Assembly: GCA_000827265.1 (NCBI GenBank)
Contig: KN834776.1
Location: 308,716 to 372,715, forward strand
Length of the DNA stretch: 64,000 bases
Origin: Collybiopsis luxurians FD-317 M1
Lineage: Eukaryota > Basidiomycota > Agaricomycetes > Agaricales > Omphalotaceae
Reading direction: 5' to 3'
Part shown: positions 12,404 through 23,579 of the stretch, piece after piece
How positions within the stretch are numbered: position 1 is the first letter of the stretch
Layout: every line of letters begins with the position of its first letter
Translations under genes and position numbers: made by a program
The notes under the pieces: model-generated
Database searches by the model: none
Seen by the model: only the letters and a program-made list of their open reading frames with translations
What the model was told of the DNA's origin: nothing

Positions 12404-13120
12404 CTAACCAGATGAGGATGTTACAGCCAGAGCCTCATTGTCATCCTTTCCATGCTTGTCACCAGTCTGAGTGTTTGCACAATTTTTACAATGCACCAGG
12501 TGGTTGTACTCCTCAGATATGGTGATGGCAAGAGCAGAAGAATCAACAGTAATAGATGGATTGGTAAGCCTTGCAGTTGCAAGGATACTTGAAGCGTAGG
12601 AAGCATAGTTCCAGCGAATGCCGCATAGAATAGTTGATCGATAGTCATTATCATCTATAATGACACCAACAGAGGCAAGTGACTCCTTCTCAGATGCAAG
12701 CTTGTCGAGGAACTGACGAACATTGCCATCTGTACAGGTGTTGTCCAAGAATGATTGCTGGAGGTCTGTCATAGCATATTCAGACTTCTTCGTAAATTCG
12801 GCAACAAGAGCGGACCAAGCATCAGCAACTGTGATGTACTTGCTGAGCTTCAGGGTGACAGAATCAGGGACCTTCGAGAGGAGGAGGTTGCGAGCTGCAG
12901 CCTCATCCTTCTCCCAGGTATCCATGGAAACAACGAGAGCGGTGGTGGGAGCACTCAGAGCAGGAGGTGCTGCTGCACCAGTGAAGTGATCCCACCATCC
13001 ATTACCTTGAACACCAGAGACCAAGCGAAGGTTGAAAATGGCCCAATTCTTTCCACTAGGATTGAGGACAGGAACATTGGTTGGAAGAGAGTCGGTTAGA
13101 GCATTAACGGTAGTAGACAT
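12404..13120 (-). pseudogene. Copia gag (UBN2-like) region
   Basis: Structural Gag of the Copia element. The likely start is the ATG at 13120 (MSTTVNALTDSL); an ATG at 13144 overlaps the primer-binding site. Typical gag signatures are the WAIFNLRL segment near the N-terminus, NLLLSKVPDSVTLKLSKY, and DLQQSFLDNTC...NVRQFLDKL. The frame closes at 12404 just before the zinc knuckle, which lies one frame over, so there is a frameshift or programmed shift near 12404-12420. Confidence 0.75.
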
Positions 13121-13133
13121 TTTTGAACAATTC

Positions 13134-13148
13134 GCGGGGCCCATAACC
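13134..13148 (-). promoter_or_regulatory. Primer-binding site, internal initiator tRNA-Met type
   Basis: Directly inside the LTR the minus strand reads GGTTATGGGCCCCGC. Its complement GCGGGGCCCATAACC is the anticodon arm of an eukaryotic initiator tRNA-Met (CAU anticodon in GGGCCCATAACC), not the tRNA 3' end. This is the half-tRNA priming known for Drosophila copia and yeast Ty5. Confidence 0.65.
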
Positions 13149-13463
13149 TGTTAGAGCTAACAAGATACAGTCAATATCACTCAGAGTATAGCAGAAGACT
13201 CTTTGTATTAAGTACCTAACGAGATGCAGTCAATATCACTAGACATATGAGTAATTACATTGTTAGAATAGATAAAAGTAAGTAGAGCTCACCTCAGAGT
13301 ATAGCAGAAGACTCTGAGGTGGTCGCCGCAACGATACAAATAATATAAACAAGATAGAAATACTTCCGTTGACTCAAACTCAAGCGGAACAATCAGTGAA
13401 ACGAAAAGGAAAAGTAATAATGCGCCTAGGCGCAGCTTTGTCCGAGCGTACGTATCTCCAACA
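13149..13463 (-). repeat. Copia 5' LTR (315 bp)
   Basis: On the minus strand the LTR starts TGTTGGAGATACG and ends GCTCTAACA, giving the short TGTT/AACA inverted termini. It contains an internal duplicated motif (AGAGTCTTCTGCTATACTC) at 13174-13205 and 13290-13320, a likely regulatory repeat. No matching 3' LTR is present in the window. Confidence 0.7.
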
Positions 13464-13471
13464 CCTCATCC

Positions 13472-13868
13472 TAAAATCAGTTATCAGAGTTTTCTCAGGG
13501 AAAGAATTGCACTCCAACACTGAATTCTTCACATTCATCATGAAGTGATCCCACCAATTTTAAACTTTCCGGTTGGCTAACACCCTCTCTCTCAGTACCT
13601 AAAGTGATTGTAATAATCGATGCTAACTAAAATTGACCCTCTCAATTGCATGACAATCACGCAGATTGTTCTATCCCAAACTGGACGCAATGTCTTTGGC
13701 TACACCCAAGTATGAATACCTACCATAATCTTTGGCCAAGTATGTGTAGTGAGAAATCAAGGGCCATTTCCGTCGTTCTCTCCCCTCTTGTCTACTATTT
13801 ATGATGTACAACTGAGTAGTCCAACATATCTATATATAGAAGTAAAACTAATAAAATTTTGTAAAAAG
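13472..13868 (-). other. 3' flank of membrane-protein gene A (triplicated block)
   Basis: This 3' flank is nearly identical to 17936-18307 and, inverted, to 25965-26460. It contains a conserved AATAAAATTTTG-like sequence (minus-strand AAAATTTTATTAG) within 40 nt of the stop codon. It defines the edges of the segmental duplication. Confidence 0.8.
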
Positions 13869-15012
13869 TCATACATTCTCGAATGAAATCTCATCATACG
13901 CTGGTGGTAATAGTGTCCCTGAATCCGAGCTCGTCTCATAGGGATTCACTTCCGGTGTACGTTCGTTCACCGGCTGTTCAGTTGGCCATACCCCTGCCTC
14001 ATCCGCATCAAGAGCTCTTCCTGGTGCAGTTTCCCTTGCCGTTTCAGTTATTGCAACGTGATTGCTGCCACTGGATTCCCTGGCGGTGAAGGGCATTATG
14101 AAAGTCACTGAGCTCTGAGTGCCGCCAGCGGCTCCGCCTGGAGTCTTCATGCGTTGTCGTCGTTTGTACCACATCGTAATTGCGAGCATCAACAAAGCCT
14201 GGACCGCCATTCCTCCCAACAAAACACCCAAAAATGGTTTCAAAGGTGCTTCGCTACTTGAGGGGCTTGAGGTCGATTGTCCAGGGGTAGACGGCGACGT
14301 ACCGGTGACTCCCTCTGAACTCGAGCTTGGAAATTGTTCAGTGGTAGACGGCAACGTACCGGTGGCTCCCGCTGAACTCGAAGTTGGACTTGTATCATCT
14401 TGAATTTGTATCACAAACGATGCTACAGTCAGCTCCGAATTGCCGTTTTGAAATCGATCGTCGAATTGGTTCGTCAATACCACCGTGTGAACAGCGGGTG
14501 AGGGAAAGGTTTGGGACCAGAGAACGACCTGAAAATTATGAACATTGTTGCCAGCCCCAACTATGAAATCAGTGTTCACCGGGGGATTTTTTCCGTCGTC
14601 TGACCTGTTTACCGCGTCGATAGTCTGAAAACCCGTACTACGATCATTTGTGATTGAAGCGCTGGGGTTGCAGTCAATGCACGCGGCATAAAATCCCCCA
14701 CAGCATCGACGTATCCCATAGTAGTATATGGCGGTCGCAGCCTCTGAGACAAATTCTCAATGAGCTCGGACTGTCCCTCTGATGCTAAAACAACTTACGA
14801 GGGAACTCTATGGATGTTTTCTTAGGGTTGAATAAAGTGGGTTTGAAAAAGTGCTCACTGAAAGTCACATTTGCAGAATTGTCATTTGTGGAAGACAAAG
14901 TACCACTCTGTCCGGTGTTCGTTGCTTCGTAGGTGCCGCTGATTTTCCAAGAGCCAGCATACTGGAGATGATTCCTGTCTTCGTTGCTGTAAGATATGTT
15001 TCGAAGAGACAT
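13869..15012 (-). CDS. Membrane protein copy A: single-pass, Ser/Thr stalk, PPAY tail (intact)
   Basis: Predicted single-pass surface protein of an Agaricomycete family with a beta-sandwich-like ectodomain. CDS is complement(join(13869..14528, 14580..14743, 14799..15012)), 345 residues from MSLRNISYSNED. The ectodomain pattern (YAGSWKISGTYE, ANVTFSE, then HTVVLTNQFDDRF and LTVASFVIQ) recalls carbohydrate-binding-like modules of fungal surface proteins. A Ser/Thr/Pro stalk (about 172-220) with a twice-repeated block precedes one transmembrane helix (about 224-246) and a YKRRQR stop-transfer. The tail ends with LPPAYDE (PPAY at 334-337), a ligand for WW domains such as those of Rsp5/Nedd4 ubiquitin ligases. 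No signal peptide is visible after this start; an upstream exon within 15408-15175 could supply one. Introns are 55 and 51 nt. Confidence 0.65.
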
Positions 15013-15408
15013 AGGTAATTTCAGCTCCTCAAATTAGCGTCACAGTAAGATAAAATGTTTTGTTTCTATTTATTGATTGCATGAAACTGTGGACCAGGCG
15101 ACGATCGTCACATTAAGAGCTTTAGTGTGCGGCGGAGCTAGGTGTTAGTGCTGATTCATTCCTCTTCGCACTGCCTAAAATTTGTCCAGAGAGTCTACCA
15201 GGATGAAGCAGTGTGACCTACCGCAGTACTCGCTTTGTGCAGTGCTTGGAGTTGAGTTAGTCTTACTGCTGAGCTCGTCTGTTGTGCGACAGTTATCTGG
15301 GCGTGATTGAGGGGAAGAACAACTGTTGGTCTCATAGTATCCACGAGCAGTCGATGATGTATCTAGATGCGATCCCCATCGCTTCTGGCGGTTTCGCAAT
15401 GTGACCAT
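15013..15408 (-). other. 5' region of gene A with possible first exon
   Basis: An ORF from 15408 to 15175 is conserved in DNA with 29501-29713 upstream of gene C, and in part with 24413-24640 upstream of gene B, including the segment CACAACAGACGAGCT. Protein frames diverge between the copies, so this is either a rapidly shifting first exon or 5' untranslated sequence. A GTAGGT donor-like site at the conserved position supports transcription through it. Confidence 0.4.
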
Positions 15409-17935
15409 GCTCTGTAAGAACTACCATTTATCAAATGACACTTCCATAGTTGTACAAGCTGTTCTTTTTCATTTCTTGTCTGATGCGGAGAAGCAATATA
15501 CCAGTTATCTACTTACCTTTTATGTAGAGTATTACAAACATACTCAGGACATGTGTATACGGAGTAGATATCCATATGTAACAGTGGCATCTTGTAGCGG
15601 AGCGGTACCACTACAGTTGCCTTGCCAGCCAAACTGGGGTAACATGAACCCAGAAATGGGGTATAGGCATGTGTAAGCTTAGGCCTAACAAGGGACAGGT
15701 AGACCAACTGGTTCGATGCATGCAATTCCATTGTGTTCTATGTTATGGATTACCTAAGGGCTACACATTTTTATCCCCGTTCTTGATCCGTGTGATCACT
15801 ACTGAAGTGCTGTGTGCACTTGTCCACTATATGATTTGCAACTTGCATCATATTGGCTAAAACCAAGTGGCAAAGGAATATCTAGTATTAGTTCATGCAC
15901 ATCCTAAGAGGCACATATAATGTGAACAATTTGAGACCTGTTAAAAGAGCTTTTCAAGAATGCAAAAATGCCAACCTACAATCTGAAAAGATAGAGAAAA
16001 CCCAGTTAATAAAGTATGTTGAGTTCCAAATTTACTTCTCACATGCTAAAAAGGCAAAGTACGACTGAGTGAATGAGTAAAAGATGTAACGAGAAAAAGA
16101 AATTGATTCACATGCTGGGGGTCATGAATTTCCAATACAGTGAGCAAATTTTGATTTCTGGTAAGAGAGAGGGTGAAAGACAGACCCATTATAAGAAGAG
16201 GAAGTCCCAGTGAGGTGAGTAGACATTGATTTTCCAGCAAAGGGAGACTGCAGACCTCACCAACTATGAGATTGTACCAAATAATTGCAGGGAACACACA
16301 ATGCAATGAGTGAACATTGATACAAGAGAAGAGATGTGCGGAACTCATATCCTATCGGAAGGGGATCATCTATTGCAGTGAACAGCCATTGGCAAGATTT
16401 ATGGTCCCAGAAAGTGAACCACTCACTGGCTATTGGGAGATGACAATGAATATATTAAGCAGACAGCAACTTCAAGATGGGAGGGACATGGGCTCTTGCA
16501 CCCTTTGGAAAGCAAAGTGCCAATAGAGTGAGCAGACAATAATGTTCTGTATCTGGAATGTGAAGGTTAAGACACTCACATCCTATGCAAGTTAGGATAT
16601 ATCAACTGCAGTGGGTGAACAGGTACTTATAAGATAAATGTTAGGACCTGGTCCTTGAGACTTAAATGGTCTATAGGTAGAATAGGGATCTACAAAATAT
16701 AAACTGTCTACAAAATCAAGGTCGCTGTGTGTAGTTGATAGCAACTGCGGAGACTTGATATATTCAATGATATAAAGTTCAGACAGAGGTCACCAAGCTG
16801 AAATGACGACTTTGAAAGTGATAAAAAAGAAAATCAGCCTCGAAACCAAGAATTCAGAAGCTGGAGAATACCAGCGAAACATGTACAGTTTATATACTAA
16901 AAATTATTTAGCTATTACATAAGGTTTCCCATGTCAAAGCTACCATGGCAATGGCGGTGTCGCATTGCCGCAGTGCCAGGACACATCAGTCAAACCGAAA
17001 ATTGGTGATATGAATTATGCAAAGGAAAAAATGTGCAGGTCCTAACAATAAATAGCCTACAATCTAGGGGAAGGGCAAATGCAGTGAGTAGAAATACCCG
17101 CCAACTATTTAAAAAAGTAATATTTTAGATAGAGAGCAAGTATTACTTTCTAGGGACTTGGAAGTCAAAGAACTTACAAACTATGAAAAGAGGACATTTC
17201 AATGCAGCTAATAGTGTTAAACAGTCATTGATTTCCACAGACATGGACAATGAAGAAATCACTTTCTATAGAAAAGTGAAATTCCAGTTTAAGGAGAACC
17301 CTTAATACCCAAGACCCTGAAAGATGAATAACTCACTTCCTATGGACAGAGTAAATCCCAATGAGGCAAAGTGTGAATCTGAATGTCCATTTGAAAGATG
17401 CAGAGCTCACAGTCTATGAGAATGACAAATATCAATGAGTAAGCAGATGTTGACATCAAGGGCAATTCAAGAAAAGAACTTACTCCCTGAAACTTGGGGT
17501 AACCACAACACTTTACTAAGGGAAAGTCTTCACATTCTATAAGAGAACAAATACTTAATGCTGTTAGCAGACCTTGGTTTCAAAGGTCTCAAAAGATAGA
17601 GAACTTATTATCTATGGAAATATAAATTTGCCCTGACTTCAGAATTCTGGATGAATGACTTATAGAATGGAAAATATAAAAACTATAAGCAGAGGAATTC
17701 TAATACCATGAGCAATAATTGATTTCCAAAATATAAGAGATAAAAAAACTCACATTCTATAGGAAAGGAAGTTCCCTTATAGTAACATTCTCCCCTTCTA
17801 AAATATCAAAGCCATAGCAAAGCCATAATTATTAGTTTGTCTTTTTCACTTCGCTGCACCCATCTCTTACATTTTAAACCTCCTGCTGAAGTATTATTCT
17901 GCTTTTTTGCAGAAAGCTGCATCCCCCTGGTCCTA
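15409..17935. other. Duplicated spacer of inverted duplication arm 1
   Basis: This spacer is the reverse complement of 26460-29500 over most of its length and contains no supportable gene. It is AT-rich with loosely repeated motifs of the type CTCAC...TCTATG...AGTGAGCA, as if built from an old degenerate tandem repeat. Relative to the other arm it lacks the TRIM-like insertion; the empty site is at 17573-17590. Confidence 0.7.
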
Positions 17936-18576
17936 AAATCAGTTGTCAGAGTTTTCTCAGGGTAAGAATTGTACTCCAACATTAAATTCTTCACATTCAT
18001 CATGAAGTGATCCCACCAATTTTAAACTTTCTGGTTGGCTAACACCCTCTCTCTCAGTACCTAAAGTGATTGTAATAATCAATGCTAACTAAAATTGACT
18101 CTCTCGAGTGCATGACAATCACACAGATTGTTCTATCCCACACAAGGTGCAATGTCTTTGGCTACACCCAAGTATGAATACCTACCATAATCTTTGGCCG
18201 AGTATGTGTAGTGAGAAATCAAGAGCCATTTCCGTCGTTCTCTCCCCTCGTGTCTACTTTTTATGATGTACAACTGGGTATATACAAGTCCAACATATCT
18301 ATATATACTCGGGGCTACCAAAAGTAACCGCTATGTGACTTCTGTGTATATTTCTTTTTCTTGTCCTTCTCCCACTACCACCATTCTTGCTCTAAAATAT
18401 TTCAAGCATATATAGCCCTAGACACGTGCAATGCACTCGTGGCATGTCAATAATTAATTCAAATGTGGTGCTCAGTAATGTGGCAAAATTTTGGATGCAT
18501 TGGTCATCAAATAATGGTCACTTTTGGTGACCACGAGTAGAAGTAATACTAATAAAATTTTGTAAAAAGTCATACA
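17936..18576 (-). other. Orphan 3' flank of a membrane-protein copy, split by a MITE
   Basis: This matches the 3' flanks of genes A and B up to the position of their stop codon, where the similarity ends at about 18576. The coding part is missing, so the inner breakpoint of the duplication fell at a gene end. A 230-bp MITE interrupts it. Confidence 0.75.
18308..18537. mobile_element. Tc1/mariner-type MITE (230 bp, TA target duplication)
   Basis: The 22-bp terminal inverted repeats (18308-18329 and 18516-18537) match at 18 of 22 positions, beginning CTCG and sharing ACCAAAAGT. It is flanked by TA at 18306-18307 and 18538-18539. The paralogous block at 13830-13850 reads straight through a single TA, giving the empty site. 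It has no ORF and so is non-autonomous; the TA duplication points to a Tc1/mariner transposase in trans. Confidence 0.85.
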
Positions 18577-19060
18577 GTGAGGACCTCTCATTATGTCCTG
18601 TCTTTTGGAATAGCTCTTTTCTTCCAACAGCGGAGGATTTGCCAACCAATCTTGGTAGGGAAATTATCTGGCAGTTGCAGGAGCTCGGTTTTCAGAACAA
18701 TCTGATAGCTCTTGACAAGCACATCAATGACAGCAAGATGAAACCCGCTGAGTGGCGGGCTCTTCTAAATGGCTGTTGGGAAGGTACAGCTGGCTACGTT
18801 GATATTTGCATGGCCTTGAAAGGTCTGGGTGCTCCCTTCTGAAAGGATGTTGGCCCTATCTCCGAGCATTACATTGTGTAATGCAGACCTGGAAAGGTGA
18901 ACAGCCAGAGTTACTTATGTCAAACCTGCCGAAAGATAAAGGGTCAGCAGATTTCGATGTATTTTTGAAACACTTAGAGTACGCCCTTGCAAATTTCTTC
19001 ACTTCTTCATTTTTGCATGTTTTTGGTTGGGCGGTGTGTATTCCCTTTCAACTGTAAGAA
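18577..19060 (+). pseudogene. Unrecognised gene fragment
   Basis: From about 18577 to 18842 one frame is open with convincing protein composition (WNSSFLPTAEDLPTNLGREI, then NDSKMKPAEWRALLNGCWEG). A second block in another frame, about 18850-19050, reads QTWKGEQPELLMSNLPKDKG and DFDVFLKHLEYALANFF. These look like exons or frameshifted parts of one host or transposon gene lacking both ends. I do not recognise the family. Confidence 0.35.
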
Positions 19061-19399
19061 CATATTACTCCTTGTTGCCATAATCATTTTACTGGTTAAT
19101 TTCCTTGTCGCCATAATTTATTTTACCTGTTAATTGCTCGTTATTTATTTATTGTATGAATTCAATGGACAAGTAGGTTACTTAGGTCTTGCTGAGAGTA
19201 CTCAGCGAAGAGAACTAAGGTGCACCCATTGTATGCAGTCAAATGAGCGTAAAATGTATTCTATTTACTTGACATCCACGATCTACAGCAGGGTAAGTGG
19301 CCAGTCAAACAATGTCACTGTAGAATGCATATGCAGTGACTTTAAAATTAGGTCACAGCATTTCTGTTTGGCTGAACAGTGAACTCCTTGCATCTTTAT

Positions 19400-22300
19400 C
19401 TGATAGGACAGGCATGCAGCGAGTCAAGAGCTAGGCTTTAATTGGGCCTCGGCACAACTTGAATGACAAGCTGAGTCCTTGCCTGTGGGCAGGGGTTGAA
19501 CACCTGGGTCACTGCGTGGAGTCTTACATACCCGGACTGAACTGCCGTACCCTTGCATCTTTGTTCTGTAGAATATATGTGCCCTGTACTTTTATCCTGC
19601 AAAACAGGCATGTAGTGACCGAGCAGCAATACCACGGCATCTTCATCCCGTAGATTCCAATTGCAATATTCTACAGCTGGGTCATTGCAAATATATTCTG
19701 TACCAGCAAATACAGGGCTTCTCACTTCGTCACTGTCTCTTCCTCCAGTCAAACTATGACTGAACTAAGTCATTGCTGACCCACCACAAAACATACTTAT
19801 TTGCATCAACTAAACAGCTAGAGCATTACATTGTTATCCTGTGGGCCATATATACAGTGAATAAAGAGGAGGTGCATCTATGGCGAGTCTACATTGCGTC
19901 TTACTATCCTATACAAATGTCAGAAAGCAATTTCTTCATCCTGAAAGTCGAAAATGTAGTACTTAACTGAATGGCTGGACCACTGCATCTTTGCACCATA
20001 GGCTAAAGATTCAGTGAAAGGGCAGCTGGGCCACTGTATTCTTATCCCGCAGGTTCAATATACAGTGGCAGAACAACAGAACCGCTGCATCCTTATCCTA
20101 TAGACTAAATTTCTGGTTGTTGAGCAGCTGGGCCAATGCATCCTTGTGCTGTAGGCTGGATGCAGTAGTCAGTCAGATCATCTTTGTGGGACATATATAC
20201 AGGAACTCAACAACTAGGCCACTGAGATTGCTGTACTGTAGGGCATATATGCGGATGTCAAAGAATTGACTGAGCAGCTAGTTGGCTGGGTCAGGATACG
20301 ACATCTTTGTCCTGCAGAACATATACGTAGTAACCAGAGAGCGACGCCACTGCACTCATGTCCTAGGGAATATATATGCAGTGAGCAAAGGGCTTGGCCA
20401 CAGCATCTCTATCCTGCAAGTGTGTATGAAGTGTTCCAAGGGCTGGGCCATTGCATATATATATTCTGCAGGAGCTCGGTGGTGACCGAACTGCTGGGTG
20501 TAAATTCTATCTTACAAAACATAGATGCAGTGTCTGAAGACTGAAAGACTGGGCCACTGCATCTTTGTCTTGCAGAACATATACACTACGATTGAGGAGC
20601 TGCTCACTTAGCATATGTTCCTTAGGCTGAAATGCAGTAGTGAGTTATGTGGTGATAGTTTATGGTTTCAGTCCTTCAGAAAGTATATGCAGTAACTGAA
20701 GAACCTAGTCACTGTATCTTTGTACAGGTGGACATATATACACTGACCGAACAGTTGGACCTATCTTGCAATGGCTGGAGAGCTGGCATTTTGCACCTAT
20801 GTTCTGTGGGTTGTAATGCGGTGGTAATCCAGGTGGTGACGATTAGTGAATTTATAAAATAAGATGAGCTTGGTTAATCCGCGTGAATTTTGTCTGAAAA
20901 GCTGGGTCACTGCAAGTACATTTTGCGGGCTGAAGTAGTGATCTAGATGGTGACACTGTTAGTGATTTCTGTTTTATCAGAAAATATGTGTGGTAACTGA
21001 AGAAATAAGTTACTGAATCTTTGTCCTCTAGAACATACATGCAATGACCCCAGAGCTGATTCACTGGATATATGATCTGTGGGCTGAAGTGTAGTGAAGA
21101 TCTGGGTAGTGACAGTTAGTGGATTTTGTCCTTCAGAACATATATGCAACAACTCTTGTTCAGGGGAGCATATACACACTGATTGGACAACTAAGCCTAT
21201 CTTTATCCTGTAAAACATACATGCAATGACCCGAAAGCGGCTTCACGGCACATATGTTCAGTGGGCTAAAATGCAGTTGTCATTCAAGTAGTGGCAGTTG
21301 GAGAATTATTGTCCTTCAGAATATATATGCATTATGAACTAAAGAGCTAAGCCACTGCAACTTTGTCCCGGGGACATGGATGCACTAACTGAACTGCGGG
21401 GCCCATCTTTTTCTTGTAAAACATATATGTAGTGACTGAAGGCTCACTTACTGCATATGTGTTCTGTGAGCTGTAAGGCAGTGATGAGCTATGTAGGCGG
21501 TATCAGTTTGTCCTTCAGAACATACAGGCAATAACATAAGAACTGGGCTGCTGCATATTTGGCCAGGGGTTGATATATGCAGTGACTGATGAGCCAAGCC
21601 ACTACATCTTTATCCAGGGGAAACTATATGCAGTGGCTAAAGAGCTGAATCACTGCATCTTTGTCCAGGGAAAAATATATGCAGTGGCTAGTAAGGAGCT
21701 GAACCCACAGCATCTTTGTCCAGGGGGAGATATATGCAGTGGCTGAAGAGCTAAGCCACTGCAACTTTGTACAGGGGACACATATGCGCTAACTGAACCA
21801 CTGGGCCCATCTTTTTCCTGTAGAACACGTATGCAGTGATTGAGAAGCTCGCTCGCTGCACGTTTGTCCAGGGGAAGACATATGTGGTGGCTGAAGAGTG
21901 AAGCCACTGCAATTTTGTACAGGGGACACGTATGTACTAACTGAACTGCTAGGCCCATCTTTTTCCTGTAGAACATATGTACAGTGACTGAAGAGCTCAA
22001 TCCCTGCATATGTGTTCTGTGAGCTGTAAGGCCGTGGTGAGCCACGCAGATAGTGACAAAAAAACTGAATCACTGCGTCTTTATCCAGGGGAAAATATAT
22101 GCAGTGGCTGAAGAGCTGATAACTGCATCTTTGTCCAGGCAAAAATATATGCAATGGCTGAGAAGCTGAACCACTGCATCTTTGTCCAGGGGAAAATATA
22201 TGCAGTGGCTGAGAAGCTGAACCATTGCATCTTTGTCCACAGGAAAATATATTCAATAGCTGAAGAGCTGAACTACTGCATCTTTGTTCAGGGGAAAATA

Positions 22301-23560
22301 TATGCAGTGGCTGAAGAGCTGAACCACTGCATCTTTGTCCAGGGGAAAATNNNNNNNNNNNNNNNNNNNNNNNNNNNNNNNNNNNNNNNNNNNNNNNNNN
22401 NNNNNNNNNNNNNNNNNNNNNNNNNNNNNNNNNNNNNNNNNNNNNNNNNNNNNNNNNNNNNNNNNNNNNNNNNNNNNNNNNNNNNNNNNNNNNNNNNNNN
22501 NNNNNNNNNNNNNNNNNNNNNNNNNNNNNNNNNNNNNNNNNNNNNNNNNNNNNNNNNNNNNNNNGGAAAATATATGCAGTGGCTGAAGAGCTGAACCACT
22601 GCATCTTTGTCCAGGGGAAAATATATGCAGTGGCTGAAGAGCTGAACCACTGCATCTTTGTCCAGGGGAAAATATATGCAGTGGCTGAAGAGCTGAACCA
22701 CTGCATCTTTGTCCAGGGGAAAATATATGCAGTGGCTGAAAAGCTAAGCCACTGCGACATTTTGGAGGGGACACATATGCGCTAACTGAACCACTGGGCC
22801 CATCTTTTTCCCGTAGAACACATATGCAGTGACTGAGAAGCTCACTCACTACATATATGTTCTGTGTGCTGTAAAGCAGTGGTGAGCCACGTAGGTGGTG
22901 ACAGCCTGTCCTTCAGAACATACAGGCAGTGACACAATAGCTGAACTGCTTCATCTTTGTCCAGGGGAAAATATATGCAGTGGCTCACCAGCTGAACCAC
23001 ATTATTTTTGTCCAAGAGAAAATATATGCAGTGGCTGATGAGCTGAACCACTGCATTCTTGTCCAGGGGGAGACATATGCAGTGGCTAAAGAGCTAAGGC
23101 ACTGCATCTTTGTCCAGTAGAATAAACATGCAATGACCGCCGCTAATTAACTGGCTTAATTCTGTCCTACACAACATACATGCAGTAACTGAAAGCTAGG
23201 CCACTGCAGTTCTGCCCTGTAGGCATATATACGTTGTCCGAAGAGCTAATCCCTTGCATTGCTGTTTAATAGGACATATATCCCATGACTCAATGTTTGC
23301 TTACTGGGTACATGTTTTCCAGGACAGAATGGAGCAGTGAGTCAGGCAGTGACCGAAAACCTGGGTCACTGCGCTGTTGTCCCGTAGGGTATAACTGCAG
23401 CAGTGCTAGGGCAGTTTTGTCCTCTGTAGTACATAAATGCCATGGCTTTAGAGCCTCATCCTACGTGTGCCAATACACAGCATATATGTCCTACAACAAG
23501 GTTGTAGTGCAGCTGAAATCGGTCACCGTATTGAAGGAAAATGCAGTAAATGTATATAAT
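19400..23560. repeat. Large degenerate tandem-repeat region with 51-bp core
   Basis: About 4.1 kb is built from variants of one unit: ATATATGCAGTG, an 8-20 nt spacer, CCACTGCAT, then CTTTGTCC. In the outer parts the unit is 60-80 bp and diverged. From about 22090 to 22740 it is a homogeneous 51-bp array. Each core unit carries 9-bp inverted arms (ATGCAGTGG / CCACTGCAT) 13 nt apart, so each can form a hairpin. Because 51 is a multiple of three, several frames stay open through the array; these ORFs are not evidence of genes. Confidence 0.85.
22351..22564. other. Assembly gap (214 N) inside the 51-bp array
   Basis: The run of N falls in the most homogeneous part of the array, so the number of 51-bp units here is unknown. 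Confidence 0.98.
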
Positions 23561-23579
23561 TCACTCTATTGTTATTGAC

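Larger units (their letters stand above)
10981..13463 (-). mobile_element. Ty1/Copia LTR retrotransposon, 3'-truncated
   Basis: Minus-strand element with 5' LTR at 13463-13149, primer-binding site at 13148-13134, gag from 13120 and the start of pol. The order gag, zinc knuckle, acidic linker, protease-region and GAG-pre-integrase is the Copia order. Similarity ends inside the start of the integrase (near 10981), with no reverse transcriptase and no 3' LTR, so it is a truncated, non-autonomous copy. Its 5' LTR abuts the 3'-flank duplication block that starts at about 13472. Confidence 0.85.

Noticed and set aside
15401..15860. Plus-strand ORFs upstream of gene A (mirrored at 29004-29508)
   Set aside because: They exist in both duplication arms because the DNA is duplicated, but lack codon conservation or motifs; they overlap the promoter region of the membrane-protein genes.
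21650..22849. Long ORFs on both strands across the tandem repeat (up to 323 codons)
   Set aside because: They result from a 51-bp repeat that is a multiple of three and from the N-run being translated through; no start context, splice sites or non-repetitive coding part.
19400..23560. CRISPR array
   Set aside because: Units are contiguous tandem copies without unique spacers, and the window is eukaryotic.
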